A stretch of DNA of 60,751 nt, from contig JACPOB010000052.1 of the NCBI GenBank assembly GCA_016185145.1, positions 1 to 60,751 on the forward strand. The letters run 5' to 3'. The notes below the pieces were generated by a model. That model was given only the letters and a program-made list of their open reading frames with translations, made no database searches and was not told where the DNA came from. This document shows, piece after piece, positions 1 to 10,603 of this stretch. This stretch comes from Rhodospirillales bacterium. Lineage in GTDB: Bacteria; Pseudomonadota; Alphaproteobacteria; Reyranellales; Reyranellaceae. The stretch's first letter is position 1. Every line of letters starts with the position of its first letter. The position numbers and the translations under genes were made by a program.

Positions 1-48
1 AAGCGCATGCGGGCCGACAACGACCTGACCCTCGCCCTCTCCGCCTGA
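1..48 (+). CDS. C-terminal fragment of an unidentified protein
   Basis: The window opens inside a reading frame whose last 15 codons read KRMRADNDLTLALSA and then stop with TGA. No other frame stays open here, so this is probably the end of a gene that begins upstream of the window. Too little remains to assign a family. Confidence 0.4.
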   Translation, partial: KRMRADNDLTLALSA

Positions 49-472
49 CACCACACCCAAACCAAAAATGTAGTGCCGACTTTTCGGCTAACTCTTTGAT
101 TCCATTGAATCGCAATGCCGATTCTGCGCAAGTTGGGCTAGATCTGGCATCCTTGTCCGCTTCACCCGCCATACTTGGCCCTGTACGGCACGCAAAAATT
201 CGCGAAAACGAAACTGGCCGAATCCGACGTTAGTTATTGACGTTGGTGTACCAAAGTTATATTATCGGCCTGTTGCGTTGCTTCGCCTCGTTACCGCTCT
301 ATGCATCGTTGCTTGCATCCAGACGAGCCGGTGGGGTCCAGCGCAACAGGGCCCCAACCTATAGGGGGTGCGATCTCGAAGGGCTACTAGGGTCTCTGTC
401 GGAAATGCCGGAAATACCGGAAACCTCCCGCCGCTGACAGCAGTGCATGCACTGTCGAAGGCCTGCGGCGGT
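49..472. other. Intergenic region with promoter but no convincing gene
   Basis: No credible protein gene lies in these 424 bases. The first 270 are unusually AT-rich for this genome and end in a good sigma-70-like promoter at 237-265. Downstream, 331-361 can fold into a GC-rich hairpin (GGTGGGGTCC against GGGCCCCAACC). The near-perfect palindrome AGTGCATGCACT at 442-453 lies just beyond the phhB stop and could act as its 3' hairpin, although no T-run follows. A short structured transcript from the promoter is possible but unproven. Confidence 0.4.
237..265 (+). promoter_or_regulatory. Predicted sigma-70 promoter
   Basis: TTGACG at 237-242, a 17-base spacer, and TATTAT at 260-265. This is close to consensus and lies in an AT-rich patch. 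The next genes on this strand lie beyond the antisense phhB, so the promoter either drives a short RNA or reads through to the transporter receptor at 843. Confidence 0.5.
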
Positions 473-760
473 TCACGCCAAGGAGTCGATGAATCTCGCC
501 AGGGCGACGTCCTTGTCGCTCAATCCGCCGGCATCGTGCGTCGACAGCACGATCTCGACGTTGCTGTAGACATTGGACCACTCCGGATGGTGGTCGGCCT
601 TCTCGGCGGCCAGCGCCACCCGGCCCATGAATCCCCAGGCCTCGTTGAAATCGGCGAACTTCAGGCTGCGCTTGATGGCATCGCGGCCGGGGACTTCCTG
701 CCATTTCGGCAGCGACGCGAGGGCTTGCGTGCGGGCGGCTCCGGTGAGCTTGGTGGTCAT
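473..760 (-). CDS. phhB: 4a-hydroxytetrahydrobiopterin dehydratase (PCD/PhhB)
   Basis: The 95-residue product matches the usual length of pterin-4a-carbinolamine dehydratase, a cytosolic enzyme that dehydrates 4a-hydroxy-tetrahydropterin and so recycles the pterin cofactor of aromatic amino acid hydroxylases. The family signature is visible: EKADHHPEW with the catalytic His57-His58-Pro, then His75 and an Asp a few residues later. The ATG at 760 is chosen because it gives the standard N terminus; longer in-frame extensions run into the divergent gene. It is divergent from the ABC receptor gene 82 bp away and has no visible hydroxylase partner nearby. Confidence 0.93.
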   Translation of the reverse strand: MTTKLTGAARTQALASLPKWQEVPGRDAIKRSLKFADFNEAWGFMGRVALAAEKADHHPEWSNVYSNVEIVLSTHDAGGLSDKDVALARFIDSLA

Positions 761-842
761 GAGGCACCTCCTGGTATGGCGCAAAGCTTGCCTCATTCGC
801 AGGCGTGGGCCTAGGCTCTGCACCAGCTTCAGGAGGGCTTCC

Positions 843-2369
843 GTGAAATTGCTACGACGTACCGCCATTACCGCCGCCGCAGCATCCGTGCTGGCGCCCC
901 CGGCCTTCGCCCAGAAGAGTGCGGACACGCTGCGCATCCTGTTCCAGGACGCCGTGCCCAACGTCGACATGTACTTCAACAGCCAGCGTACTGGCCTGAT
1001 CCTGGCCCACCAGGCATGGGACATGCTGGTGCATCGCGATCCCGCGACTTTCGAGATCAAGCCCGCCCTCGCCACCGACTGGAAGTTCGCCGAGGACAAC
1101 TCGCTCGACCTCACCATCCGCCAGGGCGTGAAGTTTCACGACGGCAGCACGCTGTCGGCCGACGATGTCGTCTACACCATCAACATGGCGGCCAACCCCG
1201 ACAGCAAGGTGGCGACGCCCTCGAACTACGCCTGGATCGACAAGGCCGAGAAGACCGGCGACTGGACCGTGCGCATCAAGATGAAGAGGCCGACGCCGGC
1301 GGCGCTGGAATATCTCGCCATGGTGACGCCGATCCATCCCAAGGCCTACCGCGAGAAGGTCGGGCCCGAGGGCTTCGCCGCCAAGCCGGTCGGCGCCGGC
1401 CCCTACAAGATCGTCAAGAACGAGCAGGGCAAGGAGGTCGTCTTCGAGCGCTTCGACGACTACTGGGCGGGCTCGCCCAAGGGCAAGCCGGCGATCAAGA
1501 CCCTGCACGTGCGCTTCGTGCCCGACGTCACCACCGCGGTGACCGAGCTCCTGGCCCAGCGCGCCGACTGGGTGTGGAACTTCAACCCCGACCAGCTCGC
1601 CAACATCAACAAGATGCCGCACCTGCAGGCGACGCAGCAGGAATCGATGCGCATCGGGTATCTCTCGATCGACGCCGCCGGCCGCTCGGGCAAGGACAAT
1701 CCGCTGACCAACGTGAAGGTGCGGCAGGCGATCTGGCATGCCATCAACCGCCAGGAGATGGCCGACAAGCTGGTCCAGGGCGGCAGCCGCGTGCCACAGG
1801 CGCCATGCTTCCCAACCCAGTTCGGCTGCGACGCAGACGCCGCTGTCAAGTACGCCTACGACCCGGCCAAGGCCAAGGCGCTGCTCGCCGAAGCGGGCTT
1901 CCCCAACGGCTTCGATATCGAGCTGCTGACCTACGTGCCGGTGACGTCGTGGACGGCGGCGATCCAGAACTATCTCCAGGCGGTCGGCATTCGCGCCAGA
2001 ATCACCCAGATGCAGGTGGCGCCGGCGATCCAGAAGGCGTGGCGCGGCGAGGCTCAGCTCTATCACGGCTCGTGGGGCAGCTACTCGATCAACGACGTCT
2101 CGGCGATCTTCCCGGTGATGTACGGCAAGGACGCCCCCGACAACTACAGCCGCGATCCCGAGCTCGAGGCGCTGGTCGCCGAGGGCAGCAACACGTCCGA
2201 CCCGGAGGCGCGCAAGAAGGCCTATTCGGCGGCGGTCAAGCTGATGACCGAGAAGGCCTACTGGCTGGCGTTGTTCACCTACGTGAACGCCTACGCCTTC
2301 TCGAAGCAGCTCGAGTTCAAGACCTTCCCCGACGAGCTGCCGCGCTTCTATCTGGCGAAGTGGAAGTAA
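843..2369 (+). CDS. ABC transporter periplasmic substrate-binding protein, peptide/nickel type (SBP_bac_5)
   Basis: This 508-residue exported receptor belongs to the DppA/OppA family. The GTG start at 843 gives a short basic N terminus (VKLLRR) followed by a hydrophobic Ala-rich stretch ending in AFAQ, a typical Sec or Tat signal. The mature part shows the family pattern: an early [11 protein letters not shown] segment, [15 protein letters not shown] and GAGPYKIV. Its permease and ATPase genes lie on the opposite strand at 7238-3550, separated by a hydroxylase gene, so receptor and transporter converge rather than forming one operon. The substrate is unknown; such importers carry peptides, glycosides or other small solutes. 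An in-frame extension to 573 would overlap phhB and is not preferred. Confidence 0.9.
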   Translation: MKLLRRTAITAAAASVLAPPAFAQKSADTLRILFQDAVPNVDMYFNSQRTGLILAHQAWDMLVHRDPATFEIKPALATDWKFAEDNSLDLTIRQGVKFHDGSTLSADDVVYTINMAANPDSKVATPSNYAWIDKAEKTGDWTVRIKMKRPTPAALEYLAMVTPIHPKAYREKVGPEGFAAKPVGAGPYKIVKNEQGKEVVFERFDDYWAGSPKGKPAIKTLHVRFVPDVTTAVTELLAQRADWVWNFNPDQLANINKMPHLQATQQESMRIGYLSIDAAGRSGKDNPLTNVKVRQAIWHAINRQEMADKLVQGGSRVPQAPCFPTQFGCDADAAVKYAYDPAKAKALLAEAGFPNGFDIELLTYVPVTSWTAAIQNYLQAVGIRARITQMQVAPAIQKAWRGEAQLYHGSWGSYSINDVSAIFPVMYGKDAPDNYSRDPELEALVAEGSNTSDPEARKKAYSAAVKLMTEKAYWLALFTYVNAYAFSKQLEFKTFPDELPRFYLAKWK

Positions 2370-2376
2370 GACTCAT

Positions 2377-2435
2377 ATTCGGACCGCGGGCGTCCCGCCC
2401 GCTCATGAGGCGGGCGAGACGCCCGCGGTCCGAAT
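2377..2435. repeat. Family A inverted REP-like pair (locus 1)
   Basis: A 59-bp near-perfect inverted repeat: ATTCGGACCGCGGGCGTC... and its complement around a central TCATGA. Each arm can also fold alone (GCGGGC...GCCCGC). It fills the gap between the convergent receptor gene and hydroxylase gene, and its last base overlaps the hydroxylase stop codon. It is a likely bidirectional terminator and one of seven related loci in the window. Confidence 0.85.
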
Positions 2436-3549
2436 CATGACTCGAGCGGCGCCGTCCAGGCGTTGTAGCCGTACACCCAGTCGGTGGCGGTGACGCCCTT
2501 GCCCCAGCTGTTGGTCCGCGAGGTGAGCTGCATCCTTGCGGTCCGGGGCTGTCGGTTGCGCTCATAGCGCTTCAGCGCAGCGGCGACACCGTCACGCTCG
2601 ACGCCTTCGAGACAGCGCGACAGGATCGCAGCATCCTCGATCGCCATTGCCGCGCCCTGCGCCATGTAGGGCGTCATGGGATGGCAGGCGTCGCCCAGCA
2701 GCGCGACGTTGCCTTCGACCCAGTGCTCCAGCGGATCGCGATCGACCAGCGGCCGCTTGTGCACGTCGGGGCAGGCCGCCAGCACGCGCTGCACGTCGGG
2801 ATGAAACCCTTCGAACGCCGCGCGCAAGACGTTCACGTCGCCCTTGGCCGACCACGATTCGAGATTGAAACCGGGCTCGGGCTGGCTGGTGACGAAGTAG
2901 ACCTCGCTACGGTCGGGCTTCACCGGATACATGACGATGTGGCGGTCCTCGCCCCACCACTTGGTGCAGTCGCCCATGTCGAAGCCGTCGAGGCGCGTCG
3001 CCGGATAGACCGTGCGATAGGCGATGCGGCCGGTGAAGCGCGGCTCCTCCTCCCCGAACAGGATGGTGCGCGCCACCGAGTTCACGCCGTCGGCGGCGAC
3101 CACGGCATCGGCGGTGACGGCATTGCCGTTGGCGAAGGCGAGTCGCACGCCGTCGGTGGTCTGGTCGAGGCCCTCGAGCTCGTGGTCGAGATGGACCAGC
3201 TCGTCCGGCACGATGCTGGCCAGCGCTGCATGCAGGTCGCCGCGATGGGCGAGAAGATACGGCGCGCCGTACTTGTCCTCGGCCGGCTGGCCGAACAGCA
3301 TGTCGAACAGCACCGCGCCGGTGCGCCAGTCGCGGTTGTTCCACGACCGCGGATAGAAGGTCGCGGCGCGCAGGTGATGCTCGAGCCCGAGGCCGCGCAG
3401 CACGTGCATGGCATTGCAGCCGATCTGGATGCCGGCGCCGAGCCGCGTGAACTGCTGCGCCTGCTCGTAGACCGCGACCGTGTGGCCGGCCTTGCGCAAT
3501 GCCGCGGCCGAGGCGAGCCCGCCCATGCCGGCGCCGATGACGGCGATGT

Positions 3550-3565
<16 letters not shown>
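2435..3565 (-). CDS. FAD-dependent aromatic monooxygenase, NicC-like
   Basis: The 376-residue protein is a class A flavoprotein hydroxylase. It has the N-terminal FAD-binding GAGMGG at residues 11-16, a DG motif (AADGVNS) near 155, and the second FAD motif GDACHPMTPYMAQGA near 290. Overall wording (FTRLGAGI, KWWGEDRH, AAFEGFHP, VYGYN) closely resembles 6-hydroxynicotinate 3-monooxygenase NicC from Pseudomonas putida, which hydroxylates and decarboxylates 6-hydroxynicotinate. Recalled NicC has IHIG and KPHMAQG where this one has IQIG and TPYMAQG, so the substrate may differ. It overlaps the end of the upstream ABC ATPase gene by 16 bp and closes that operon, which suggests the imported solute is an aromatic or N-heterocyclic compound. 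Confidence 0.85.
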
Positions 3566-5446
<1,881 letters not shown>

Positions 5447-5450
<4 letters not shown>

Positions 5451-6310
5451 GGATCCGATCTCGCGCCGAACAGGTCGCGCAGGCCGTCGCCCAGAAGGTT
5501 GATGCCCAGCACCAGCACGAACAGCGCCACGCCCGGGATCACGATCACCCATGGGCTGAAGAACATGTAGTCCTTGGCCTCGGCGATCATCAGGCCCCAC
5601 GACGGCAAGGGCGGCGGCACGCCGAGGCCGAGGAAGGAGAGGGCGGCCTCGAGCAGGATGGCGAGCGCGATCTCGAGCGTCGCCACCACGACGAGATGGC
5701 TCGCGATGTTGGGCAGCACCTCGCCCGCCAGGATGCGCAAGCGCGAGCAGCCGGCGCACCAGGCGGCGGCGACGAAGTCGAGGTTGCGCACCTGCATGGT
5801 GGTCGAGCGCGCCACCACGGCGAAGCGGTCCCACAAGAGCAGGCCCAAGGTCAGCACCAGCAGGGTCATCGAGCTGCCGAGCAGGCCGACGACGGCCAGC
5901 GCCACCAGCACGACGGGGATCGAGAGCCGCGTGGTGATCGCGAACAGCACGGCATCGTCGACCCGGCCGCCTAAAAAGCCGCCGAGCACGCCGAGCGCGA
6001 TGCCGATGATTCCCGAGACCACGGTCACGGTGACGCCGATCAGCATGGAGATGCGGCAGCCCCAGATCAGGCGCGAGAGATAGTCGCGGCCGAGCTGGTC
6101 GGTGCCGAGGAGATGGTCGGGACTGGTGCCGGCCATCCAGAAGGGCGGCAGCAGGCGCTTGCTGAGGTCCTGCGTGAAGGGATCGTGCGGTACGAGCAGC
6201 GGGGCGAAGACGGCGCAGATCGCGGCGATGCCGACGATCACCGCGCCGATCCAGGTGCTGGCGCTCTTCCAGCCGCGTCTGGGGCCGGCTGCTGCGGAAG
6301 CGACGCTCAT
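5447..6310 (-). CDS. ABC transporter permease (DppC-like)
   Basis: The 287-residue inner-membrane permease starts with a cytoplasmic tail and a first membrane helix (about residues 18-40), then a periplasmic loop with HLLGTDQLGRDYLSR, the hallmark of DppC/OppC N termini. The EAA loop appears as AAWCAGCSRLRILAGEVLPN, followed by the final helices. It is separated from the upstream dppB-like gene by 10 bp and overlaps the downstream ATPase by 4 bp. Confidence 0.92.
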
Positions 6311-6320
6311 GGCCCCGTAC

Positions 6321-7238
6321 TCATGGTCCGCGCAGCCTGGGATCGAGCACGGCGTTCATCAGGTCGGCGAGCATGGTGAGCGCCACGTAGATCACCGCCA
6401 GCACCAGCACGACGGCCTGCACCACCGGGAAGTCGTTCTTGCCGATCGATTCCCAGGCGAGGAAACCCACGCCGTGCAGGGCGAAGACCTGCTCGATCAC
6501 GATCGAGCCGCCCAGCATGAAGCCGAGCTGGACGGCGGCGATCGCCACTACCGGGATGGCGGCGTTGCGCAGCGCATGCTTCAGCAGGATCGAGGCGCGC
6601 GACAGTCCCTTGGCACGCGCCGTCCGGATGTAGTCCGAGCCCATCGCCTGGATCATGCCGGCGCGGGTCAGCCGCGTCAGCGCGGGGATCGCCGAGAAGG
6701 CGAGCACGATGCCCGGCATCACGTAGTGCTGCCAGGAGCCGGTGCCCGAGATCGGCAGCCAGCCGAGCTGCAGGCCGAGCGTGATCATCAGGATCAATCC
6801 AAGCCAGAACGACGGCATGGCCTGGCCGAGCAGTGCCACCATCTGGACGACGCGGTCGAGGGTGGTGTTCTCGCGCACTGCCGCCAGGATGCCGAGCGGC
6901 AGGGAGACCACGAGCGCGATCACCAGTCCCGTGAGGCCGAGCGTGACGGTGATCGGCATGCGCTCGGCGATCAGGTTCGAGACCTTGGTCTTGAAGAAGT
7001 AGCTTTCGCCCAGGTCGCCGGTCACGGCGCGGCCGACCCAGTCGAAGAATTGCACGGTGAGCGGCCGGTCGAGCCCATAGGCCTTGCGCACGGCCTCGAC
7101 GTCGGCCTGCGTGGCATTGGGGCCGGCGATCGAGATCGCGAGGTCGCCCGACAGGCGCGTCAGGATGAAGGCGAGCGTCATGACGGTGGCGGCCACGAGG
7201 ATCGCCACGATCAGACGGCGAACGAGGAACTGCAGCAT
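6321..7238 (-). CDS. ABC transporter permease (DppB-like)
   Basis: The 305-residue first gene of the minus-strand transporter operon has the typical DppB/OppB N terminus (MLQFLVRRLIVAILVAATVM), a long periplasmic loop including KAYGLDRPL and GDLGESYF, and an EAA-type loop (RTARAKGLSRASILLKHALRN). It forms the membrane channel with the DppC-like protein. The operon order is dppB-dppC-dppD-dppF-hydroxylase. Its receptor gene is not upstream but at the far, convergent end (843-2369). Confidence 0.92.
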   Translation of the reverse strand: MLQFLVRRLIVAILVAATVMTLAFILTRLSGDLAISIAGPNATQADVEAVRKAYGLDRPLTVQFFDWVGRAVTGDLGESYFFKTKVSNLIAERMPITVTLGLTGLVIALVVSLPLGILAAVRENTTLDRVVQMVALLGQAMPSFWLGLILMITLGLQLGWLPISGTGSWQHYVMPGIVLAFSAIPALTRLTRAGMIQAMGSDYIRTARAKGLSRASILLKHALRNAAIPVVAIAAVQLGFMLGGSIVIEQVFALHGVGFLAWESIGKNDFPVVQAVVLVLAVIYVALTMLADLMNAVLDPRLRGP

Positions 7239-7374
7239 GCTTGGAGGGCGAGCTTAGAGTGTATCGGCCGGGAAGGCGACCATGCGATTCCCGCGCCAAA
7301 GATCACCGGCCTCACCTCAGATTCGTCCACCATCGCCCCTTGGCGGGCGCGCCTTGGTCCTATATGGGGGAGTC

Positions 7375-7830
7375 ATGCCGGTCTTCACCAATCCGCGGCG
7401 CATGCCGTGCTTCGGCACGGCGCCCACCTTGGAGGACTTCGAGGCGATCGCCGCCGAGGCATTGGCGACGATTCCCGAGGAGTTCCGGCGGCATGTCGGC
7501 AACGTGCGCATCCAGGTCGACGACTTCCCGTCCGACGAGGTCGAGAAGGAGATGGACCTCGACACGCCGTTCGATCTGCTCGGCCTCTATCAGGGCGTGT
7601 CGATGATGGAGCGCGGCGCGGGTCACGTCGCCAACGACATCGACCGCATTTTCCTCTATCGCCGGCCGATCCTCGACTACTGGTGCGAATCGGGCGAGGA
7701 CCTGCCGCACATCGTGCGCCACGTGCTGATCCACGAGATCGGCCATCACTTCGGTCTGAGCGACGACGACATGGAAGCGATCGAAGCCAAGGCCGAGGAA
7801 GAGTCACGCCGGGCGCAGCCCGGCGTTTAG
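7375..7830 (+). CDS. Metallopeptidase family protein (HExxH, DUF1025-like zincin)
   Basis: The 151-residue cytosolic protein has a zinc-protease HEIGH motif at residues 120-124 followed by FGLSDDD, which is characteristic of the small MMP/DUF1025 minimal zincin family whose physiological substrate is not established. The ATG at 7375 follows a GGGGGAG ribosome-binding sequence, so the longer in-frame start at 7282 is rejected. The last codons (7807-7825) form a CGCCGGGC/GCCCGGCG hairpin followed by TTT, which may double as a weak terminator before the family A repeat. Confidence 0.85.
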   Translation: MPVFTNPRRMPCFGTAPTLEDFEAIAAEALATIPEEFRRHVGNVRIQVDDFPSDEVEKEMDLDTPFDLLGLYQGVSMMERGAGHVANDIDRIFLYRRPILDYWCESGEDLPHIVRHVLIHEIGHHFGLSDDDMEAIEAKAEEESRRAQPGV

Positions 7831-7835
7831 GTCAT

Positions 7836-7900
7836 ATTCGGACCGCGGGCGTCTCGCCCGCCTCATGATCATGAGCGGGCGGGACGCCCGCGGTCCGAAT
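7836..7900. repeat. Family A inverted REP-like pair (locus 2)
   Basis: ATTCGGACCGCGGGCGTCTC... pairs with its complement around CATGATCATGA, 65 bp in all. The arms are almost identical to locus 1. It sits between the convergent metallopeptidase and SOD-like genes, 5 bp from the latter's stop. Confidence 0.85.
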
Positions 7901-7905
7901 CATGA

Positions 7906-8604
7906 TCACACCCGAATGGCCTCTCTATATAGCCGCTCGGGCGTGACCCAGCGGACCATCTGGACGAAGCTGTCGACATACTTGGCGGGATCGTTGCCGT
8001 AGTCGGCCTTGTAGGCATGCTCGTACATGTCCATGACGATCAGCGGGACGCAGCCGACCGGGCCGGTGGCGTGATCGGCGGCGAGGTGATTGATCAGTCG
8101 CTTGTCGCGTGGCGTATAGGCCAGGATCACCATGCCCTTGCCGTCGGTCGACGCCTTGCCCATGGCGACGAACTCCGCCTTCCAGCGATCGAAGCTCGAG
8201 AAGTCGCGGCTGATCGCCTGCGCGAACACGCCGGAGGGACTGGTCGGCGCGTCGCCGACGCACTCGAAATAGAGCTCGTGCATCAGCGAGAAATTGTAGA
8301 CGGCCTGCTGCTCGCGCTTGAGCTCGCCGACCTCGGCCGGCTCGACCTTGGCGAAGTCCATCTGCACGAGCTGCTCGCTGATGGCGTTCAGCCGATTGAC
8401 GCTCTCGCCATAGATCGCGTGATGCTCGGTGATCGACTGGGCCGACAGCCACTTGATCTTGTCGGGGTTGAAGGTGAGCGGCTGTGCGCGGAACTTGGGC
8501 GCGTTCGCGGCGGCGAGCAGTTGTTGCGCTGCCGCCGGCACGGCTGCGGCGCCGGCCAGCAGGCCGACCCCTGCTGCCAAGGAGCGGCGAGAGATTTCAG
8601 GCAT
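7906..8604 (-). CDS. Exported iron/manganese superoxide dismutase-like protein
   Basis: The 232-residue protein starts with a twin-arginine-type signal (MPEISRRSLAAG...AAAQQ) and then a Fe/Mn-SOD fold. The four metal ligands can be matched: His61 (SAQSITEHH), His109 (SLMHELYFE), Asp192 and His196 (DMYEHAYKADYG). The usual DxWEH Trp is Tyr here. The stretch that normally carries the second-sphere His and gateway Tyr (KHHxxY) is one residue shorter and altered. It may therefore be a divergent periplasmic dismutase or a non-catalytic SOD-fold protein. It is the last gene of a minus-strand run behind the DUF1254 protein. Confidence 0.8.
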   Translation of the reverse strand: MPEISRRSLAAGVGLLAGAAAVPAAAQQLLAAANAPKFRAQPLTFNPDKIKWLSAQSITEHHAIYGESVNRLNAISEQLVQMDFAKVEPAEVGELKREQQAVYNFSLMHELYFECVGDAPTSPSGVFAQAISRDFSSFDRWKAEFVAMGKASTDGKGMVILAYTPRDKRLINHLAADHATGPVGCVPLIVMDMYEHAYKADYGNDPAKYVDSFVQMVRWVTPERLYREAIRV

Positions 8605-8642
8605 GTCGGTCTCCGAAAAGATTATTCGGAACCTAACGCCGC

Positions 8643-10064
8643 TCATGAAGGAGAGTTGCGTTGCACGCCGGGTGCGCGATAGCGGCCCTCGATCAGCGAT
8701 TCCTCGGGCTCGTAGGCCCGCAGCACCAGCCGCATCGGCCCGCCGGGCGCCGGCAGCCAATTGGCCGCACGCTCGTCGTCCGGCCGTTCGCGCTGCAGGT
8801 AGATCGTGAGCGAGCCGTCGGCGGCTTTCTGCAGGCCGGATGTGCGATCGCCGATGGAATAGCGGCCGATCGGATTGTCGATGAAGAAGGCGCGGCCCTC
8901 CGGCGTCACTTCGTACATGGCGAGCGACCAGAAAGCGCGCGCCGGCGGCAGGCCGTCGGCCGGGAAGGTGAGGTGATAGGCGTTGGCGCCCGACAGCGGC
9001 TGGCCGTTCGAATCGGTGTTGCAGGCGAGATAGACCGCCTCGACCGGCTCCAATGCCGCGAGGCCCGTGAGCGCGACATGCGCGCGATAGAGATAGTCCT
9101 CGCCGTAATTGCCGAGATGGCGCTCGCCGTAGGTCCAGCCGTCGATCGTCTTGCCGTAGCGGCTGGCGGCGGCGCGGATCTCGGCGCGTCCCTGCTCCAT
9201 GCCGGCCTTGATGGCGCGCCGCTCGGGCTCGCTGAAGGCACGCCCGTCGAACTTGCGGCCCGGCCGCAGCTTCAACGGCGACAGGCTCTCGAACACCGCG
9301 CGATCTCGCTCCGACAACGGGCTCTCGCCCAGCGCGCGCATCGTCACTTCGAACAGGTCGAACGGATCGGCGGGATTGGGCGCGGGCCAGTCGGCCATCG
9401 GCTCGGCCGGCGCCACGGTGCGCTGGCGCATCAGCTCGCCCGTTTCCAGGATGCGTCGCTCGTTGCGCTGGTCCGGCGTCTCGAGCAGCACGCGCGCCTG
9501 CAGGATGCGCACGCGGTCGACTTCCTCCGGGCCGTCGACCAGGATGCGCCCCAGCAGCCACACCGAGTTGGTCGGCGATCGGACAAGCTTCACGTCCGAC
9601 GGCGGTTCGCCCGTCCAGCCCGGCCCGACGACCATGTGCGTCGGCGGCTGTCCGCCCTGCAGCCGATGGCTGACATAGGCGAAATTGTTGGTGAACAGGT
9701 CCATGAAGGCGTAGCTGTAATAGAGGTCGCCCACCGGCGGCACGGTGAGGAACATCGGCTCGATCGAAAGATCGAGCCACGCCGACGAATAGAAGGTGTC
9801 GTTGTTGGGCGTCGTCACTGTCCGCGCGCGATGGTCTGCGAGCTGGGCGATATGGCGGAAGCGGTTCAGCCGCTGGCGCAATGGATTGGCCTCGTCGACC
9901 GTGGCCTGCCAGCGCGTGCGGTACATTTCGTAGACCGGGAAGAGATAGATCGTGGCGCGCCGCGCCAGATCGCGCAGTGGCGCCGGCGTGTCCTGCGCGC
10001 GTACGACGGCGGGCGCCAGCCAGGGTGCGGCGAGCGCGCCGCCGAGCAGCGTGCGGCGCCTCAT
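8643..10064 (-). CDS. DUF1254/DUF1214 domain exported protein
   Basis: This 473-residue protein has a Tat-like signal (MRRRTLLGGALAAPW...VRAQ), an N-terminal DUF1254 region (TTPNNDTFYSSAWLDL, VGDLYYSYAFMDLFTNNF) and a C-terminal DUF1214 region (FWSLAMYEVTPEGRAFFIDNPIGRYSIGD, written here only as a landmark near residues 380-410). The biochemical role of this family is not established. The ATG at 10064 overlaps the mug stop by 4 bp. Co-transcription with mug upstream and the SOD-like gene 38 bp downstream is likely. Confidence 0.85.
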   Translation of the reverse strand: MRRRTLLGGALAAPWLAPAVVRAQDTPAPLRDLARRATIYLFPVYEMYRTRWQATVDEANPLRQRLNRFRHIAQLADHRARTVTTPNNDTFYSSAWLDLSIEPMFLTVPPVGDLYYSYAFMDLFTNNFAYVSHRLQGGQPPTHMVVGPGWTGEPPSDVKLVRSPTNSVWLLGRILVDGPEEVDRVRILQARVLLETPDQRNERRILETGELMRQRTVAPAEPMADWPAPNPADPFDLFEVTMRALGESPLSERDRAVFESLSPLKLRPGRKFDGRAFSEPERRAIKAGMEQGRAEIRAAASRYGKTIDGWTYGERHLGNYGEDYLYRAHVALTGLAALEPVEAVYLACNTDSNGQPLSGANAYHLTFPADGLPPARAFWSLAMYEVTPEGRAFFIDNPIGRYSIGDRTSGLQKAADGSLTIYLQRERPDDERAANWLPAPGGPMRLVLRAYEPEESLIEGRYRAPGVQRNSPS

Positions 10065-10603
10065 GCCGCGCGCTCGCGCATCAGGCGGCGTTCCATCACG
10101 AAGGCCGCCGCCTCGCGCCACGGCGCCAGGGTCCAGAACGAGCGCGCGCGACCGGACGGCGAGGCCAGCACGAACGCCACCGAGCCTTCGATGGGCTCCG
10201 CCTGTCGTCCGTAGGCCGGCGATTTCACGCCGAGCGCCAGCGAAGCCGCGTGCTTGCTGGTGAAAGCGATCGCGGCAGGCCGGAAGCGGCGCAGCTTGGC
10301 GTGCAGGGCGGCGGCGTCCATGGCGTGAGGGCTGAGCTCGTGGTCCGAACCATACTCCGTCTTGTTGAGGTCCGTCAGCCCGATGCCCAGCGTCAGGAGT
10401 TCGGGATAGCGCTGCGGTGCCAGCCGCTCGGGCGTCAGGCCGACCGCATGCAGGGTCGGCCAGAAGGCGTTGCCGGGATTGGCGTAGTAGGCGCGGGCCT
10501 TGAACGAGGCGGGGCTCGGCGCCGTGCCGCAGAACACCAGGTCGAGGCCCGGCGCCAGGAGGTCGGGGACGAGATGCTTATTCCGGCTTGATGCCCGCGG
10601 CAC
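10061..10603 (-). CDS. mug: G/U mismatch-specific DNA glycosylase (MUG family)
   Basis: The 180-residue product matches mismatch-specific uracil-DNA glycosylases, which excise uracil and ethenocytosine opposite guanine. Visible landmarks are FCGTAPSPASFKARAYYANP followed by GNAFWP, and VLASPSGRARSF corresponding to the C-terminal Pro-Ser-Gly motif. The start is GTG at 10603 (no ATG gives a full domain), inside the 3' end of the upstream tctC gene with 26 bp of overlap. The end overlaps the DUF1254 gene by 4 bp, so translation appears coupled through the operon. Confidence 0.85.
   Translation of the reverse strand: MPRASSRNKHLVPDLLAPGLDLVFCGTAPSPASFKARAYYANPGNAFWPTLHAVGLTPERLAPQRYPELLTLGIGLTDLNKTEYGSDHELSPHAMDAAALHAKLRRFRPAAIAFTSKHAASLALGVKSPAYGRQAEPIEGSVAFVLASPSGRARSFWTLAPWREAAAFVMERRLMRERAA

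Noticed and set aside
237..437. 66-codon plus-strand frame
   Set aside because: Its start overlaps the predicted promoter itself, there is no ribosome-binding site, and the sequence has no protein-like pattern.
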